Below, in pieces: positions 60,723 through 64,000 of a stretch of DNA of 64,000 nucleotides. The position numbers and the translations under genes are program-made. Position 1 is the first letter of the stretch. Each line of letters begins with the position of its first letter. The DNA comes from an uncultured Pelosinus sp. (GTDB lineage: Bacteria > Bacillota > Negativicutes > UMGS1260), in NCBI GenBank assembly GCA_900550105.1, contig URQW01000001.1, forward strand, positions 1 through 64,000. The letters run 5' to 3'. Under the pieces are notes generated by a model. That model was not told the DNA's origin. It saw only the letters and a list, made by a program, of their open reading frames with translations, and did no database searches.

Positions 60723-62075
60723 ATGAAAATCGGCATTATTGGCCCCATCAATCAAACCGAGCGAATTAGCCGCTTAATCACAGCAGAATTCCATCATATG
60801 GAGCCGATTGCCTGCAACTATAGTATTTATACAGAATCGCCTACCATCGTAAAATATCAACAAGCCCACTTAGACGCACTGCTATTTGCTGGAACAACGC
60901 CTTTTACAGTCGCCAAGCGAGCCTTGACTCCTACAATTCCTTGGGAATATGTTCAGCGAAATAGCAGTGCCTTGTTACGGGTTTTATTAAAAGCGGCTTG
61001 GTTATACCATTATGATATTACCAAAGCCAGTTTCGACTCTTACACAATGCAAACACTTTACGAAGTTTACGGTGAGATTAATCTGACGCCCAAAGAGCTA
61101 TCACTTTATGCCGCCGATACCGACCTATCGCGCTCGGATTATTTAGAATATGTCTGCGCCTTTCATGAAGAGCAATTTAGAAACAATAACGTCGCCTGCT
61201 GCTTTACGGCGCTACAGGGCGTGGTATCTTACCTGAAAGCAAAAGAAATTCCCTATATTATGATTGAGCCAACAGAAGCTATTATTCGCGAAGCCTTAAC
61301 AAAGCTCCAGCTTAACTATGCACTTCAGCTTAGCCAACAAAGTCAAATCGTAGCGCTTTGTATTCAAATTGATGAACAAAACGAATACTCCCTCTTCCAG
61401 GAAAATGAATACCAGGCTGCCATTGATCGCATGAAGCTATCGAAAGAAATTTACCTCTTTGCACAAAAAATCCAAGCGGCCGTTATTGAGGTCAGCCCCA
61501 AAGAATACCTACTCTTTTCAACACGACAACTCTTAGAACAGGAAACAAATAAACTACAGAAAATCCCCCTCTTAGAAGCCGTAAAAAAAAATTCCTCCGG
61601 CACAATCAGCCTGGGAATCGGGTTTGGGCAAACAGCCAAAGAAGCCAAATACGGGGCGATGATCGGCATGCGTAAAGCCAGCCAAACAGGCGGCAATCAA
61701 GCTTTTTCCTATAATAAAAAGAAGCTTATTGGACCATTAGCAACCAGCTCGCAAGCAGAAAACACCCCACCGAAAGTCGATGAAAAATTTCTTCAAATTT
61801 CCGATCAAACAGGCATCAGCATTAATACACTCTTTCATCTGTATGGCCTCATCGAACAGCATGGAAAAAACACCTTCACCGCCAGCGATTTAGCGGAACT
61901 AGCTGGCGTCACGCTGCGCACGATGAACCGGATCATTGAAAAACTGGCAGACCATGGCTATTGCGCAATTGTGGGCAAAAAAAGCCCTAGCGGCACTGGT
62001 CGGCCAAGACGTATTATTCAAATTCAGTTGGAAAGTAAAGTAATGAAAGAACCGCTTATGGCCAAAGACAAATGA
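60723..62075 (+). CDS. Predicted transcription regulator: sensor-like N-domain, degenerate GGDEF-like domain, winged HTH
   Basis: I do not recognise a named family for this 450-residue protein. The N-terminal third (about 1-190) looks like a mixed alpha/beta sensor of the PrpR_N or periplasmic-binding style (MKIGIIGPINQTERIS). The middle (about 205-330) ends in SLGIGFGQTAKEAKYGAMIGMRKASQTGGNQAF, spaced like the C-terminal part of a GGDEF domain but without a GGDEF motif. The C-terminal 85 residues contain a helix-turn-helix (FTASDLAELAGVTLRTMNRIIEKLADHGY) followed by a basic tail. It lies divergent to the transporter/D-aminoacylase operon and probably regulates it. The last 20 bp overlap the convergent permease gene. 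The ATG is preceded by AGGAGG. Confidence 0.75.
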   Translation: MKIGIIGPINQTERISRLITAEFHHMEPIACNYSIYTESPTIVKYQQAHLDALLFAGTTPFTVAKRALTPTIPWEYVQRNSSALLRVLLKAAWLYHYDITKASFDSYTMQTLYEVYGEINLTPKELSLYAADTDLSRSDYLEYVCAFHEEQFRNNNVACCFTALQGVVSYLKAKEIPYIMIEPTEAIIREALTKLQLNYALQLSQQSQIVALCIQIDEQNEYSLFQENEYQAAIDRMKLSKEIYLFAQKIQAAVIEVSPKEYLLFSTRQLLEQETNKLQKIPLLEAVKKNSSGTISLGIGFGQTAKEAKYGAMIGMRKASQTGGNQAFSYNKKKLIGPLATSSQAENTPPKVDEKFLQISDQTGISINTLFHLYGLIEQHGKNTFTASDLAELAGVTLRTMNRIIEKLADHGYCAIVGKKSPSGTGRPRRIIQIQLESKVMKEPLMAKDK

Positions 62076-63414
62076 ACAGAAGACCTTCCAGAAAAAAGAT
62101 CAAAGAATACAGCCCATTCCAGCGCCAGGCTACATCGAAGTTTTTTACTTGTAAAAATTTCGCCGTCATCAAAACCATGCCCGCAAACGGCGAAGCAATA
62201 AAAGAAATGGCGCTAGAAAGCAATAAGAGCAGTGAAATTCCTACAGGCGATAAAGGGAGCGACAGCGCCATAAGAACTTTGCCAAACAGAACAACTAAAA
62301 TAAACGGGTGAATACCGACAACGGCCAATAAAACAAAAACACACGGGATCACCAAGAGAGCCAATAAACCAAACTGTGTAATATAAATCTGAAGCAGCGG
62401 CTGAAGCTGTCCTAAAATATTGCTTTTCTCTACCGCTCCGGCAAAGAAACCCATGGCCAAAAAAAAGACCGACAAATCAACAGCCTTTGTCACGCCTGAT
62501 TCCCAGTAAGTTCTTAGAGCATCGCGAAAACCTGTCTGTCGCCAAAAAGACAGCAGCCAAATCCCCGAAACGGTAAGTCCCGCTAGTAAAATCCTTCCTG
62601 ACCCGGCACCGATGTTGCCTAACTCAAACAGGGCAATCAAGCCGATAAGTCCAAGAACAACTGCCGCAATATGAACAGACTGCCGTAAGGCAGTCTGTTT
62701 TGTTGCGCTAGGCGCTGCCTGCTGAGCCGAAATGGTCAAAGGTCGATTTAAACCAGAGAAATGCTCTAAGACATAAGCTGTCGTTAAACCTAGTATACTT
62801 AACAAAACACTAGGCAAAAATAAGGAAAACCAAGAAGCGCCTGTCACTTGTAATACTAATAGCATAATGACAGCGCCTGGCGCCCAAAGCAAAGCCATAG
62901 CGTAACCACGTACAATAGCTGCTGATAAAAAGCGCGGATAATCAGAAATTGTATTTTTAAAGGCCTTGCTAAATAAAGCAACCATAACCGGAACCGTACC
63001 AAAAAGCAGAAAGCTGGAAAACGCATGGGTAATTAAAGTAGCAAACAGAAATAAGCCGCTTTCTTTACGAAAAGATTTTTTCAACCAATATTCAATCGTG
63101 TCGCTATACTTTCCCAGACTAATAGGCAAAGTAAATAGCTGCATGACCACAATGATTGCAATGACATTGGTCATCGAAATAAAAGAGTCAAGCCAGATAG
63201 ACAACGGCAAATGATAGTTCCAAAGTAAAAAAGCACCGCAAGCGAGAAAAAAGAGCGTCATTTTCTGAAAAGATTTCCCCTGAGTCGGAAAACCGGTAAG
63301 AAACAACAGCAATGACACGATACCTAACGAAACCGACAAGCCATTTGGTTCAACAATTTTAAAAAGTTGCAGTAAAGCAACAGCAACAATAGTGAATTTG
63401 CAAAATTTATTCAT
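62056..63414 (-). CDS. Polytopic membrane permease, ion-transporter superfamily-like
   Basis: A 452-residue protein with about 11-13 hydrophobic segments and no signal peptide beyond the first segment. Features such as SSFLLFGTVPVMVALFSKAF in the first half and GIHPFILVVLFGKVLMALSLPLSPVGISLLLLLSSAISFIASPFAGMV in the second half suggest the two-repeat layout of ion-transporter superfamily carriers (DASS, ArsB/NhaD or citrate-type), but no specific family can be named by eye. It starts 33 bp after the end of the rarD-like gene, so these may be cotranscribed. The ATG is preceded by AAGGAGG. The substrate is unknown; a link to the adjacent D-aminoacylase system is speculative. Confidence 0.65.
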   Translation of the reverse strand: MNKFCKFTIVAVALLQLFKIVEPNGLSVSLGIVSLLLFLTGFPTQGKSFQKMTLFFLACGAFLLWNYHLPLSIWLDSFISMTNVIAIIVVMQLFTLPISLGKYSDTIEYWLKKSFRKESGLFLFATLITHAFSSFLLFGTVPVMVALFSKAFKNTISDYPRFLSAAIVRGYAMALLWAPGAVIMLLVLQVTGASWFSLFLPSVLLSILGLTTAYVLEHFSGLNRPLTISAQQAAPSATKQTALRQSVHIAAVVLGLIGLIALFELGNIGAGSGRILLAGLTVSGIWLLSFWRQTGFRDALRTYWESGVTKAVDLSVFFLAMGFFAGAVEKSNILGQLQPLLQIYITQFGLLALLVIPCVFVLLAVVGIHPFILVVLFGKVLMALSLPLSPVGISLLLLLSSAISFIASPFAGMVLMTAKFLQVKNFDVAWRWNGLYSLIFFLEGLLFICLWP

Positions 63415-63447
63415 TTTAGGCCTCCTTGCCTCTTGGCAGCACGTCTC

Positions 63448-64000
63448 TTAGCGAACCAAAACCTTTGCAAAAGATTTGCCCAAGGCGGTAAAGAAAGGGG
63501 TCTTCGCTAAGGAGAAAAGTAACAGAGCGAGCCAAATGCAAGAAAAGGAAATAAAGTGAACCGCTGTAAAGACTTCCTGATACAGAAAGATCCCCAGTAA
63601 CAAGGTCAACGTGGGCGATACATATTGAATCAACCCTAAAATACTGAGCGGTAATTTATTAGCGCCTTGAGCAAATAATAATAGCGGAATTGCCGTAATA
63701 ATACCTGTACCAATCAAAAAAAATGATGTTGCCGTAAACGAAACAGAAAAAGAGCTCCCAGTCGTTTTTTCTAAATAGAATAAATAGGTGCAAGCGACCG
63801 GTGCAATCAGCATCGTCTCTAAAGTAACCCCTGTAATTGGACTGACCCTCACCAGTTTTTTACATAATCCATATAGCGCAAAACTGCTAGCAAGCGCTAA
63901 AGCTACAAAGGGAACGGACCCAAAGTGCCAGGTCAAGTAGCCAACAGCCGCTCCGGCTAACAAAATAGCAAAACTTTGCCAACCATTCAACCGTTCTTTC
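63448..64000 (-). CDS. rarD: RarD-like EamA-family transporter, C-terminal part (runs off the window)
   Basis: About 183 residues of a membrane protein with five to six segments, open at the right edge of the window. In-frame sequence continues upstream of the apparent TTG at 63990 (KERLNGWQSFAI), so the start is outside. The pattern NGWQ-x-FAILLA, followed by the LALASSFALYGLCKKLV segment and LQYVSPTLTLLLGIFLYQEVF, is typical of the C-terminal half of RarD (about 300 residues in full), a DMT-superfamily permease named for chloramphenicol sensitivity, whose substrate is unknown. Confidence 0.85.
   Translation of the reverse strand, partial: KERLNGWQSFAILLAGAAVGYLTWHFGSVPFVALALASSFALYGLCKKLVRVSPITGVTLETMLIAPVACTYLFYLEKTTGSSFSVSFTATSFFLIGTGIITAIPLLLFAQGANKLPLSILGLIQYVSPTLTLLLGIFLYQEVFTAVHFISFSCIWLALLLFSLAKTPFFTALGKSFAKVLVR

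Noticed and set aside
1..64000. tRNA, rRNA, CRISPR, insertion sequence, phage or integration sites
   Set aside because: I looked for tRNA-like cloverleafs, repeat-spacer arrays, transposase motifs and flanking repeats and saw none that could be supported.

Overview
The window looks like chromosomal DNA of an anaerobic, endospore-lineage member of the Bacillota with a Gram-negative-type envelope (Negativicutes, probably near Sporomusaceae). This is inferred, not proven. It rests on strong AGGAGG-type ribosome binding sites, moderate GC content, many large sensory proteins, a cobalamin-riboswitch gene that resembles the Sporomusa ArsA/ArsB phenol phosphoribosyltransferase pair, a nickel lactate racemase homologue, glycolate/lactate oxidoreductases and butyrate-type genes. 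I see no rRNA, tRNA, CRISPR array, insertion sequence or prophage. The window is densely coded (48 protein genes plus one mini-ORF) and ends inside a rarD-like gene at the right edge.

Region by region. 0-6 kb: an AtoS/AtoC-like two-component pair beside an AtoE-type short-chain fatty acid transporter that has a clear sigma-54 promoter, then a CorC/HlyC protein. 6-12 kb: a cell-wall amidase, an orphan LuxR-type response regulator, a fused double-CobT protein under a B12 riboswitch, and an RsbU/SpoIIE-type phosphatase sensor. 12-26 kb: an M20 hydrolase, an alpha/beta hydrolase, a chemoreceptor, two HD-GYP proteins, a D-amino-acid transaminase, ComB, and a PhnD-like/kinase/regulator trio divergent from an organophosphate transporter. 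26-36 kb: glycolate oxidase subunits, an iron alcohol dehydrogenase, an acetate transporter, thiolase plus 3-hydroxybutyryl-CoA dehydrogenase (with a second sigma-54 promoter), and an orphan amino-acid binding protein under a tandem glycine riboswitch. 36-42 kb: a chemoreceptor, a HelD-like helicase, a nitroreductase and a MATE pump. 42.6-51 kb: one long operon for oligopeptide uptake and peptide processing that looks like cell-wall peptide salvage. 51-55 kb: a hybrid kinase and a diguanylate cyclase regulator. 55-64 kb: LarA-like racemase, pyridoxal kinase, a D-aminoacylase/transporter operon with a divergent regulator of unusual architecture, and two membrane transporters.

Themes that tie the genes together: (1) short-chain fatty acid and C4 metabolism, with sigma-54 promoters at atoE and at thl-hbd and one sigma-54 activator in the window; (2) D-amino acids and cell-wall peptides (D-transaminase, D-aminoacylase, LD-carboxypeptidase, amidase, opp operon, pyridoxal kinase); (3) RNA control (cobalamin and glycine riboswitches, several leader hairpins, and a duplicated 46-49 nt leader element found only upstream of the D-transaminase and the D-aminoacylase operon); (4) cyclic-di-GMP and chemosensory signalling. 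The best candidates for something undescribed are that shared leader element and the ArsAB-like fusion protein.
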